DNA of 41,151 bases from assembly GCF_004349215.1 (NCBI RefSeq), contig NZ_SMKU01000039.1:1-41151 (forward strand). The letters run 5' to 3'. This document shows, in pieces, positions 33,071 to 40,341 of this stretch. The number at the start of each line of letters is the position of its first letter. Position 1 is the stretch's first letter. The translations under genes and the position numbers were made by a program. The stretch comes from Actinomadura rubrisoli. Lineage in GTDB: Bacteria > Actinomycetota > Actinomycetes > Streptosporangiales > Streptosporangiaceae. Under the pieces are notes generated by a model. It saw only the letters and a list, made by a program, of their open reading frames with translations, ran no database searches and was not told the DNA's origin.

Positions 33071-33108
33071 GCTCGGGTCACATGGCGGTGAGCTGGGGTC
33101 ACATGGCC
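33067..33108. repeat. 21-bp tandem duplication at the convergent gene ends
   Basis: GTGAGCTCGGGTCACATGGC (33067, plus G) is followed directly by GTGAGCTGGGGTCACATGGC (33088, plus C). The units differ at two bases. The repeat spans the stop codons of both convergent genes, so an old duplication reshaped their 3' ends. Confidence 0.7.
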
Positions 33109-34415
33109 ACGTGCACGTGGTCGGTGTGGCCGGAGACGAAGCCCTTGCCCACCTGCTCGCCGTTCTTGATGTTGCGGGCGCCCGGGCCGTTCCAGAACAG
33201 CTCCTTGAGCTGCCTGCCGTAGTGGTCGGACACCCAGTCGGCGAAGCGGGACATCTCCTGGGGCGAGCCGCTGGCGTCGAACGCCCGGTTGCGGTAGTGC
33301 CAGGACCCTTGGGCGTGCACCGGGTCGACCTTGTCGAACGGCTCCATCTCGCGGATGGTCAGGTTGAAACGACGCTGCCCGATCTCGGCGAGCCCACGCA
33401 GCGAGATCCGCTCGGGCGTGTGAGGCCGCGCATGCCCTGGCCCGTGGCCGGGCTTGTGCCCGCCCCCGCGATCCGAGCCGCGATCCGAGCCGTGTCTCGG
33501 GCCGTGCTTCGGGCCGTGTTTCGGGCCGGACGGCGGTAGGTGGTGGCGGACGCCGGGGCCGCGGTCCGGGCCGTACAGGGCACGGAGCAGCGCGGCGACA
33601 TGCGCGGCGGACCCCTTGGAGCCGTGCTCCTCGCGCAGCGACCGGATCAGCGACTCCACCGTGGTGCGGGCCTCGCCCCGGTCGGCGCCCGAGAACCTGC
33701 GCCATGCCTCGACGACGTAGCCGATGTCGCGGCTCATCAGGTAGGGCAGGCGCCGCAGCCCGTCCCAGTCGTCCAGGGCCTCGTCGAGCCGATGGCGGAG
33801 CTTGTTCTCCAGAAGGTCGTCCCCCAGGTCGAGGGTCCCGAGGTCGTCGCGCTCGCGGCGGCAGCGGTGGTAGGTCGTCTCGACGGTGGCGAGCAGCTCG
33901 GTGAGGCGGCGGGTCAGCGCGTGCAGTTGCTCGCCGTCCACCAGGACCTTCCGCATCCCTCCGCCGAAGGGCCGCGCCGGGACCCGCCACGGACGCAGCC
34001 CCGCCTTCTCCCCGCCGCCCGCGCCGGGACCGCCGCCGTGCGACGGCTTGCCGTGCGCCTGCCCGTGCCGGACGATCGCGCGCCGCGCGTCGTCCAGGAA
34101 CGGCTTGTGCAGGCCGTTCTGGTACGTGGACCAGGCGTTCCACGGGTCCGGCCGGAACGACTTCGACTCCTCCCACACCCGGTGGGCGGCCTTGGCGTTG
34201 TAGAGCGGCTCGTACAGCCGGTCCTCGTCCAGGCCGCCGAAGTGGGCGCTGTTGATCTGCCAGAGGCCGCGCGAGTCCTCCGGGCCCGCCGCGTTGCTCC
34301 CGGGCCGCCCGCTGGACTCGGCCAGCGCCACGGCGACGGCCACCTCCAGGTCGCGTCCCCGGAACCCGGCCTTGGCCGCGACGTCCGCGATCTCGCCTGG
34401 GCTCATGGCCGTCAC
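33099..34415 (-). CDS. Two-domain peptidoglycan hydrolase (lytic transglycosylase + M15-like peptidase)
   Basis: 438 aa. Residues 5-110 form a lysozyme-like transglycosylase domain: catalytic Glu33 in ALAESSG and GLWQINSAHF. The middle (about 155-300) is helical; a low-complexity Gly/His/Pro/Lys stretch (GPKHGPKHGPRHG) follows. The C-terminal domain has His373 and Asp380 (WHYRNRAFDAS) and a final GHTDHVHVAM with Asp432/His433/His435, the zinc-site layout of M15/DD-peptidase-like enzymes. No signal peptide or membrane helix is present, so export by the local type VII system is a reasonable inference. GTG 34415 overlaps the upstream stop (GTGA), as in its operon; ATG 34406 is the alternative. 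Confidence 0.85.
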   Translation of the reverse strand: MTAMSPGEIADVAAKAGFRGRDLEVAVAVALAESSGRPGSNAAGPEDSRGLWQINSAHFGGLDEDRLYEPLYNAKAAHRVWEESKSFRPDPWNAWSTYQNGLHKPFLDDARRAIVRHGQAHGKPSHGGGPGAGGGEKAGLRPWRVPARPFGGGMRKVLVDGEQLHALTRRLTELLATVETTYHRCRRERDDLGTLDLGDDLLENKLRHRLDEALDDWDGLRRLPYLMSRDIGYVVEAWRRFSGADRGEARTTVESLIRSLREEHGSKGSAAHVAALLRALYGPDRGPGVRHHLPPSGPKHGPKHGPRHGSDRGSDRGGGHKPGHGPGHARPHTPERISLRGLAEIGQRRFNLTIREMEPFDKVDPVHAQGSWHYRNRAFDASGSPQEMSRFADWVSDHYGRQLKELFWNGPGARNIKNGEQVGKGFVSGHTDHVHVAM

Positions 34416-35080
34416 AGCTCCACCGCCTTGCCCTCGATCAGCTCGCGCACGTCCCGGCGCAGGGAGCCGACGTCCACCGGGACGGTCGCCCCGTCCGCCT
34501 CGCCGACGGCCGTGGCGGACTCAGCGACCCCGGCGGGCTCGGTGAGCAGGGCCGTGGTGCCGTCGCACGCGATCAGCCAGCGCAGCTCGCCCGCCGCGAA
34601 ACGGCCGTCCGGGCCGCCCTCGCCGAGCCGGTGCGCCACGCTCAGCGTGACCCTGGACGGCGTCGCGGCGGCCCCCTCGTCCAGGCCGCACAGGCGGGGC
34701 AGCAGCGTCCCGGCGTCGGTGTCGAGAAGCTCGACGGAGCCGAGCCCGGCAGGCAGCGCGGTCAGCAGGGTCACGGGCGGGGCGTCTCCGGCGGCCACCG
34801 AGTACCGGGCCGTCCGGCCTCCCGGCTCCCGCTCGATCACGATCTCGGCCAGCGTCCGCGGCGACGCGCACGGGCCGAGCAGGCGGCGGAGGCCGCCCGC
34901 GACCCGGACGCCGTCAAGGGGTTCGGCCTCGGGCAGCGCGACGAGGTCGCGGGCGGCCAGGCCGCGGATCGCCGCCGCGTCCACGGCCAGGTCCCCGGTG
35001 TCGCCCGCCGTGACGAAGGACGGCAGGCTCAGGTACGCGATCCGCCGCAGCGCTCTCAGCTCGTCGATCGTGACGATCAT
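34412..35080 (-). CDS. Unknown protein of the secretion locus, EspG-like?
   Basis: 222 aa. Not confidently recognised. It has a mixed alpha/beta pattern (TIDELRALRRIAYLSLP at the start, then LAEIVIEREPGGRTARYSV and several later strands) and no signal peptide, membrane helix or catalytic motif. Length and position next to WXG100 genes would fit an EspG-type chaperone, which binds type VII substrates in the cytoplasm, but I see no decisive motif. It overlaps the WXG100-like gene (ATGA) and the hydrolase gene (GTGA), so the three are one translationally coupled operon. Confidence 0.72.
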   Translation of the reverse strand: MIVTIDELRALRRIAYLSLPSFVTAGDTGDLAVDAAAIRGLAARDLVALPEAEPLDGVRVAGGLRRLLGPCASPRTLAEIVIEREPGGRTARYSVAAGDAPPVTLLTALPAGLGSVELLDTDAGTLLPRLCGLDEGAAATPSRVTLSVAHRLGEGGPDGRFAAGELRWLIACDGTTALLTEPAGVAESATAVGEADGATVPVDVGSLRRDVRELIEGKAVEL

Positions 35081-35376
35081 GCGATCACCCCTCGCGGCGC
35101 CGCGGCGCCGCCGTTGGCGGTCCCGCCGGCGGCCCTGTCCGCGGCGGCCTGCGCGAGCGCGGCGGCGTCGAGCAGGTGGCGGCGGGCGGCGGCGAGGTGG
35201 TGGAGCCGGTAGTGCCCGCCGATGTGGTCGCGGAAGGTGTCGGCGGCGTTGCCCCGCCAGTAGGCGTGCGAGCCGCCGGCCTCGCGGCGCAGCTCCTCGC
35301 GCACATGCTCCAGGCGTTCCGCGGCCTGGACGAGGGTGCGGTGCAGGTCCCGTAGGCGTGCTTCCGATGTCGGCAC
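35077..35376 (-). CDS. WXG100-family protein A
   Basis: 99 aa. Two helices separated by YWRGNAADTF, with W40-R41-G42 as the WxG turn, the defining feature of ESAT-6/CFP-10-like secreted proteins. GTG 35376 was chosen because it gives the family length; the longer frame to 35469 is arginine-rich and runs through the promoter. It heads the minus-strand operon with the unknown and the hydrolase genes, divergent from WXG100 B. Confidence 0.85.
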   Translation of the reverse strand: MPTSEARLRDLHRTLVQAAERLEHVREELRREAGGSHAYWRGNAADTFRDHIGGHYRLHHLAAARRHLLDAAALAQAAADRAAGGTANGGAAAPRGVIA

Positions 35377-35413
35377 GGGCCCGACGCTAGGGCGGCGCGC
35401 GTCCCGTCCGGTA

Positions 35414-35439
35414 TGGGAAGGGCTTCCGATTCCCCGGGG
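35414..35439. promoter_or_regulatory. Shared T7SS element, site 3, in the divergent WXG100 promoter
   Basis: TGGGAAGGGCTTCCGATTC then CCCGGGG. A -10-like TACGTT (35454-35459) lies 40 bp from the site start, the same distance as in site 2. It is 76 bp before WXG100 B and 38 bp before WXG100 A. Confidence 0.65.
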
Positions 35440-35489
35440 CCCGCCGCCTCGCCTACGTTCGCCCTGCACCCGAGACAGAGGAGCACGTG

Positions 35490-35762
35490 ATGAGCAGGGT
35501 CAAGGCGGATCCGGCGCAGGTCGAGGCGCTGGCGCGGAAGGTGGACGAGCAGGGCGCGGTCATCGGCGGGCTGGTCGGGGTGCTGGCCTCGGCGGTGTCC
35601 AGCATGGACTGGGAGGGACGGAGCGCGAGCCGGTTCGACGAGGCGTGGCACGCCGAGTACCGGCCGATGCTGGAGCGCATGCGCGACTCCCTCGAACACG
35701 ACCTGTCGCCCGCCATGCGGGCCTTCGCCGGCCGTGTCGCCGCAGCGGACGGACAGATCTAG
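35490..35762 (+). CDS. WXG100-family protein B
   Basis: 90 aa. W41-E42-G43 in SMDWEGRSASRFDEAW marks the turn between two amphipathic helices. It is a typical WXG100 protein, exported as a dimer by type VII systems. The C-terminus FAGRVAAADGQI lacks an obvious YxxxD/E export signal (the nearest Tyr is in the AEYRPM segment), so it may rely on its partner, WXG100 A, as a heterodimer. GAGGAG precedes ATG 35490. It is followed after 34 nt by the EccC/EssC gene. Confidence 0.9.
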   Translation: MSRVKADPAQVEALARKVDEQGAVIGGLVGVLASAVSSMDWEGRSASRFDEAWHAEYRPMLERMRDSLEHDLSPAMRAFAGRVAAADGQI

Positions 35763-35796
35763 ACCTCCGGCAGTCGAGACCCGGGAGCCGTCCGGC

Positions 35797-38700
35797 ATGG
35801 AATGGGAGATCACGGTCGCGGACCGGTGGGGCCGGTCCATGCCCGTCGTCGTCGAGGCCGGCCCGGCCGCGACGGTCGGGGCGCTGTGCCGGGCCCTGGC
35901 CGACGCGTCCGATGCGTCCGGCGGGATTCTGGCGGGCTCGCCGGGCGGAGTCCTGGCGGGCCCGTCCGGCGCGGACGGGCACCCGCCGCGCACGGACGGC
36001 CCGCCGTACCTCGGCGCGCGACCGCTGGACGACGCCGAGCCGCTGGCCGATCTGGTGGGCGAGGGCTGGGGGGACGGTGCCGTGCTCTGCTTCGGCGGCC
36101 CGCTCCCCGCCGCGTCCGTGCGGCCCGGCGGGAGGCCCGGCGACCGGGAGCTGGCCGTGATCGGCGGGCCCGCCGCCGGGGCGGGCATCGCGCTGCCCGC
36201 CTCGGGCACCGTGCTGCTCGGCCGGTCCTCCGCCTGCGATCTCCGCCTGGACGACCCGGAGGTGAGCCGCCGCCACGCCGAGCTCCGCACCGACGGCAGC
36301 GGCGCGTTCACCCTCACCGACGCAGGCTCCCGCAACGGGACGGTGCGGCGCGGATTCCGGATCGACGAGGCCGCGACGCTGAAGCTGGGCGAGACGTTCC
36401 AGATCGGGGAGACGGTGCTGGCCCCCCGCCCGGTCCCGGCCGCCGACGCGCAGCTGTCCGCCGATCCCGGGCACGGCGTGCGGCGGTTCAACCGGCCGCC
36501 GCGGATCCTGCCGCCCGCCGTGCGCGCGGAGGTGGCGATCCCCGCCGAGCCGGACCGGCCGCGCGGGCTGCGGTTCCCGCTCGCGATGGTGCTGGTGCCG
36601 CTGGCCGCCGCCGGGGCCCTGTACCTGTTCATGCCGGGTTCGCGCTTCTACCTGCTGTTCCTGGCCCTGTCGCCGCTGATGGCGGTCGCCCACTTCGCCA
36701 CCGAGCGGCGGGGCGGGCGCAAGGACCACCGGGACAAGACGCGCGCGTACCGCGCCGACCTGGCCGCCGCCCACGCGCGCATGGCCGAGCTGGCCGCCGC
36801 CGAGGAACACGCCGTCCGCGCGGCGCTGCCCGATCCGGCCGCGCTGGTCAGGATCGCGACCGGGCCCGGCGGGCGGCTGTTCGAGCGCCTCCCGTCCGAC
36901 CCCGACTTCCTGCGGCTCCGCGCCGGCCTGGCCGACCGTCCGGCCTCGATCAGGCTGACCGGGCCGGGCGCGGACGCGGCCGCGCCGCCGACCGTCCACG
37001 CCGTTCCCGTCCCGATCGACCTGGCCGCCGCCGGGGTGCTGGGGATCGCCGGTCCGCGCCCGTCCGCGCTGGCCTGCGCCCGCGCCGTGCTGGCGCAGGC
37101 CGCCGTCCTGCACGCCCCGCACGACCTCGGCATCACCGTGATCACCGGGACGGACACGGCCGCGGACTGGGAATGGGCGAGCTGGCTCCCGCACACCCTG
37201 CCGGACCGTCCCGGGCAGGCGTGCCGCCGCATGCTCGCCACCGACCTGGCGCAGGCGGAGGCGCGGATCGCCGAGCTGGGCCGCCTGGTGGCCGAGCGGC
37301 GCGGCGAGCAGCGCGCCGGGCTGCGCGACGGCGTCCCCGCCGGGCGGCGGATCCTGCTGGTCCTGGACGGGGCGCGGCGGCTGCGCGACCTGGCGGGGCT
37401 CGCCGACCTGCTCGCCGAGGGCCCGGGCGCCGGGGTGTACGCGCTGTGCCTGGACGGCGCCGAGAACGACCTGCCCGGCGAGTGCGCCGCCACGATCGTG
37501 GTCGCCGGCCCGTCCGGGACCCGGGTCACCGTCAGCAGGCCGGACCGGGAACCCGCGGAACAGGTCCTCGCGGACGGCCTCGGCGCCGCCGCGGCCGGCG
37601 AGCTGGCCCGCGCGCTCGCGCCGCTGCGGGTGCTGGGCGCGCGGTTCGGCGACGACGACGGCATGCCGAAGGCCGTCCGCCACCTCGACCTCACCGGGCT
37701 GGGCCCCGATCCCGGCCCGGACGACATCGCCGCGCGCTGGGCGGCCATGCCGGACGGCCGCAGCACGCGGATGCCGCTCGGCGTGGGACCGTCCGGCCCC
37801 GTCGTGGCCGACCTGCGCCGCGACGGACCGCACGCCCTGATCGCCGGGACGAGCGGCGCGGGCAAGTCCGAGCTGCTCCAGACGCTGGTGGCGTCGCTGG
37901 CGCTCGGCAACGCCCCGGACGCCCTCAACTTCGTGCTCGTCGACTACAAGGGCGGCAGCGCGTTCGCCGAATGCCGCGACCTGCCCCACTGCGTCGGGAT
38001 GGTCACCGACCTGGACGGCCACATGGTGGACCGCGCGCTGGCCTCGCTGTCGGCCGAGCTGCGCCGCCGGGAGGCGATCCTGGCCGAGGCGGACGCCAAG
38101 GACATCGAGGACTACTGGGCGCTGACCGGCGGGCGGCTGCCGCGCCTGGTCATCGTGATCGACGAGTTCGCCTCGCTGGTGGAGGAGGTGCCGGAGTTCG
38201 TCCAGGGCGTCGTCGGGATCGGGATGCGCGGGCGCAGCCTGGGCGTGCACGTGGTGCTGGCGACGCAGCGGCCGGGCGGCGCGGTGACCGCCGAGCTGCG
38301 CGCGAACGTGAACCTGCGGATCTGCCTGCGGGTCACCAGCCCGGCCGACAGCACCGACGTCATCGAGGTGCCGGACGCCGCGCGGCTGTCCCGCCACCAC
38401 CCCGGCCGCGCGTACATGCGGACCGGCCACGCCGACCTGGAGACCATGCAGTGCGCCCGCATCGGCCGCCCCCGCACCGAGGAGCCCACCGGCCCCGGCG
38501 AGGACGGCACGGTGGCCGTCCGGCGGCGGCACGTCACCGACCTCGGCGCGGCCAGGCCCGCCGCCGAAGACCCCGGCGACCAGGGCCACGACGGCGCCAC
38601 CGACCTCACCGCGCTGGTCGCCGCCGTCCGGGGCGCCGCCGCCGACCTCGGCATCGCCGCGCCGCCCGGGCCGTGGCCGCCGCCGCTGCCCGCCCAGGTC

Positions 38701-40341
38701 ACGCTCGCCGAGCTGGAGCACGCCCCCGCCGGCTCGCCCGTGGCCGTCCCGATCGGGCTCGCCGACGAACCCGGACGGCAGCGGCGCCGCACCTTCGTCC
38801 TGGACCTGGAGCGGTCGTGCCCGGTGGCCGTCGCGGGCATGGCGCGCAGCGGCCGCTCCACCGCGCTGCGGACCCTCGCCGCCGCCCTCGCCGCCGGGGC
38901 GAGCCCCGCCGACGTGCACCTGTACGCGCTGGACTACGGCGGCCGGACCCTCGCGCCGCTGGCCGGGCTGCCGCACTGCGGTGCCCGCGTGGACGCCGAC
39001 GAGCCCGACCGCGCCGAACGGCTCGTCGCCCTGCTGACCGCCGAGGAGGCGCGGCGGCGGCGGATGCTCAGCGCGGGCGGGTACGGCTCGCTCGGCGAGA
39101 TGCGCGCCGCCGTGCCGTCCGCCGAACGCCCCGCCTACCTCGTCCTGCTCGTGGACCAGTACGACACGTTCGCCGCCCGCTACTCCGACGTCGACGGCGG
39201 CCGCCTGGTCGAGGCGCTGGAGGGCCTGCTGCGCCGCGGCCCGGCCGTGGGGATCCTGCCCGTGGTGTCCACCGACCGGGCCGGGTTCGGGCACCGGCTG
39301 GGCAGCGCCGTCGCCACCCGGCTGGTGCTGCGGCAGACCGACGCCGAGCAGGCCACCGCGTTCGGCCTGCACCCCCGCGAGGTGCCCACCACGATGCCCG
39401 ACGGCCGCGCGCTGGCGCTGCCCGGCCCCGTCGAACTGCAGATCGCCCTGCTCGACCCCGATCCGAGCGGGGCGGCGCAGACGGCCGCGCTGGAACGGCT
39501 CCGCACCGCCCTGGAACGCCGGTGGGACGGCCTGGACCCGGCCGCGGGACCGCACCGCGTGGACCCGCTGCCCGAGTCGATCACGACGGCGGAACTGGCC
39601 GCGCTGCGCTCGTCCGCGCCCCCGCCGGGACCGGCGGTCTGCACGGTCGGCGCGGGCGGCGACCACCTCGCCCCCGTGGACGTGGACATCGCCGACGCGG
39701 GCGGGACCCTGCTGGTCAGCGGGCCGCCCCGCTCGGGCCGGAGCGCGGCGCTCGTGGCAATCGCCACCTCCCTCGCGGGCCGCCGCGACGGCACCCTCGC
39801 GGTCGTCGCCGTCTGCCCGCGCCGCTCCCCGCTGCGCGGCATCGCGGACCTGCCCGGGGTGTCGGCGGTCATCACCGCCGCCGAACCCGCCCGGGACCTT
39901 TCCGACGCTTTGGACGCGCTGGACGGCCGTCCCGTCGCCGTCCTCGTGGACGACGCGGAGCTGCTCGCCGACGACCGCCTCGCGGGCCCGCTGGACGGGC
40001 TGACCGCGGCCGCCAGGGACGGCGGCGCCCTCGTCATCGCCGCCGGGACCACCGAGGACCTCGCCCCCCACCGCTACCGGGGCTGGCTCGCCCGGATCCG
40101 GCGCGGGCGCTGCGGGATCCTGCTCAACCCCGTCTCCCACCTGGACGGCGAGATCCTGGACGCCCGGCTACCCCGCTCGACCTGCGGCGGCTGGCCGCCG
40201 GGACGGGGGCTGCTGGCCTGGCGGGGCGGGCTCACCGCCGTCCAGGTGCCCGTCCCCGACGCACCCGTCCCCGGCGTCCGCGACGCGGGCGGCATTCCGG
40301 ACGTCCCCGGGTCGGGAAAGGGGACCGCGACGTATGGCTAA
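35797..40341 (+). CDS. FHA-domain EssC/EccC-type type VII secretion ATPase (FtsK/SpoIIIE)
   Basis: 1514 aa motor of the secretion system. Residues 1-110 form a ubiquitin-like or degenerate FHA fold; an intact FHA domain follows (about 120-210: LLGRSSACDLRLDDPEVSRR, DAGSRNGT). Two adjacent transmembrane helices (about 250-295) precede three FtsK/SpoIIIE ATPase domains. Domain 1 has Walker A GTSGAGKSE (Lys690) and Walker B VIVIDE. Domain 2 has GMARSGRST (Arg1020 in place of Lys) and LVDQYD; domain 3 has GPPRSGRSA (Arg1315) and VLVDDAE. So only domain 1 looks catalytically complete. FHA plus single-chain layout is like EssC of Firmicutes rather than mycobacterial EccC. The start codon has GGGAG upstream. 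Confidence 0.93.
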   Translation: MEWEITVADRWGRSMPVVVEAGPAATVGALCRALADASDASGGILAGSPGGVLAGPSGADGHPPRTDGPPYLGARPLDDAEPLADLVGEGWGDGAVLCFGGPLPAASVRPGGRPGDRELAVIGGPAAGAGIALPASGTVLLGRSSACDLRLDDPEVSRRHAELRTDGSGAFTLTDAGSRNGTVRRGFRIDEAATLKLGETFQIGETVLAPRPVPAADAQLSADPGHGVRRFNRPPRILPPAVRAEVAIPAEPDRPRGLRFPLAMVLVPLAAAGALYLFMPGSRFYLLFLALSPLMAVAHFATERRGGRKDHRDKTRAYRADLAAAHARMAELAAAEEHAVRAALPDPAALVRIATGPGGRLFERLPSDPDFLRLRAGLADRPASIRLTGPGADAAAPPTVHAVPVPIDLAAAGVLGIAGPRPSALACARAVLAQAAVLHAPHDLGITVITGTDTAADWEWASWLPHTLPDRPGQACRRMLATDLAQAEARIAELGRLVAERRGEQRAGLRDGVPAGRRILLVLDGARRLRDLAGLADLLAEGPGAGVYALCLDGAENDLPGECAATIVVAGPSGTRVTVSRPDREPAEQVLADGLGAAAAGELARALAPLRVLGARFGDDDGMPKAVRHLDLTGLGPDPGPDDIAARWAAMPDGRSTRMPLGVGPSGPVVADLRRDGPHALIAGTSGAGKSELLQTLVASLALGNAPDALNFVLVDYKGGSAFAECRDLPHCVGMVTDLDGHMVDRALASLSAELRRREAILAEADAKDIEDYWALTGGRLPRLVIVIDEFASLVEEVPEFVQGVVGIGMRGRSLGVHVVLATQRPGGAVTAELRANVNLRICLRVTSPADSTDVIEVPDAARLSRHHPGRAYMRTGHADLETMQCARIGRPRTEEPTGPGEDGTVAVRRRHVTDLGAARPAAEDPGDQGHDGATDLTALVAAVRGAAADLGIAAPPGPWPPPLPAQVTLAELEHAPAGSPVAVPIGLADEPGRQRRRTFVLDLERSCPVAVAGMARSGRSTALRTLAAALAAGASPADVHLYALDYGGRTLAPLAGLPHCGARVDADEPDRAERLVALLTAEEARRRRMLSAGGYGSLGEMRAAVPSAERPAYLVLLVDQYDTFAARYSDVDGGRLVEALEGLLRRGPAVGILPVVSTDRAGFGHRLGSAVATRLVLRQTDAEQATAFGLHPREVPTTMPDGRALALPGPVELQIALLDPDPSGAAQTAALERLRTALERRWDGLDPAAGPHRVDPLPESITTAELAALRSSAPPPGPAVCTVGAGGDHLAPVDVDIADAGGTLLVSGPPRSGRSAALVAIATSLAGRRDGTLAVVAVCPRRSPLRGIADLPGVSAVITAAEPARDLSDALDALDGRPVAVLVDDAELLADDRLAGPLDGLTAAARDGGALVIAAGTTEDLAPHRYRGWLARIRRGRCGILLNPVSHLDGEILDARLPRSTCGGWPPGRGLLAWRGGLTAVQVPVPDAPVPGVRDAGGIPDVPGSGKGTATYG

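Noticed and set aside
33431..33560. CRISPR-like or direct repeat array in the hydrolase gene
   Set aside because: It is coding low complexity (GPKHG/GSDRG-type repeats) with no regular spacers.
35560..40140. 1526-codon minus-strand open frame opposite EssC
   Set aside because: Length is explained by GC-rich codon bias. It is Arg/Gly/His-rich, while the plus strand has FHA and FtsK motifs.
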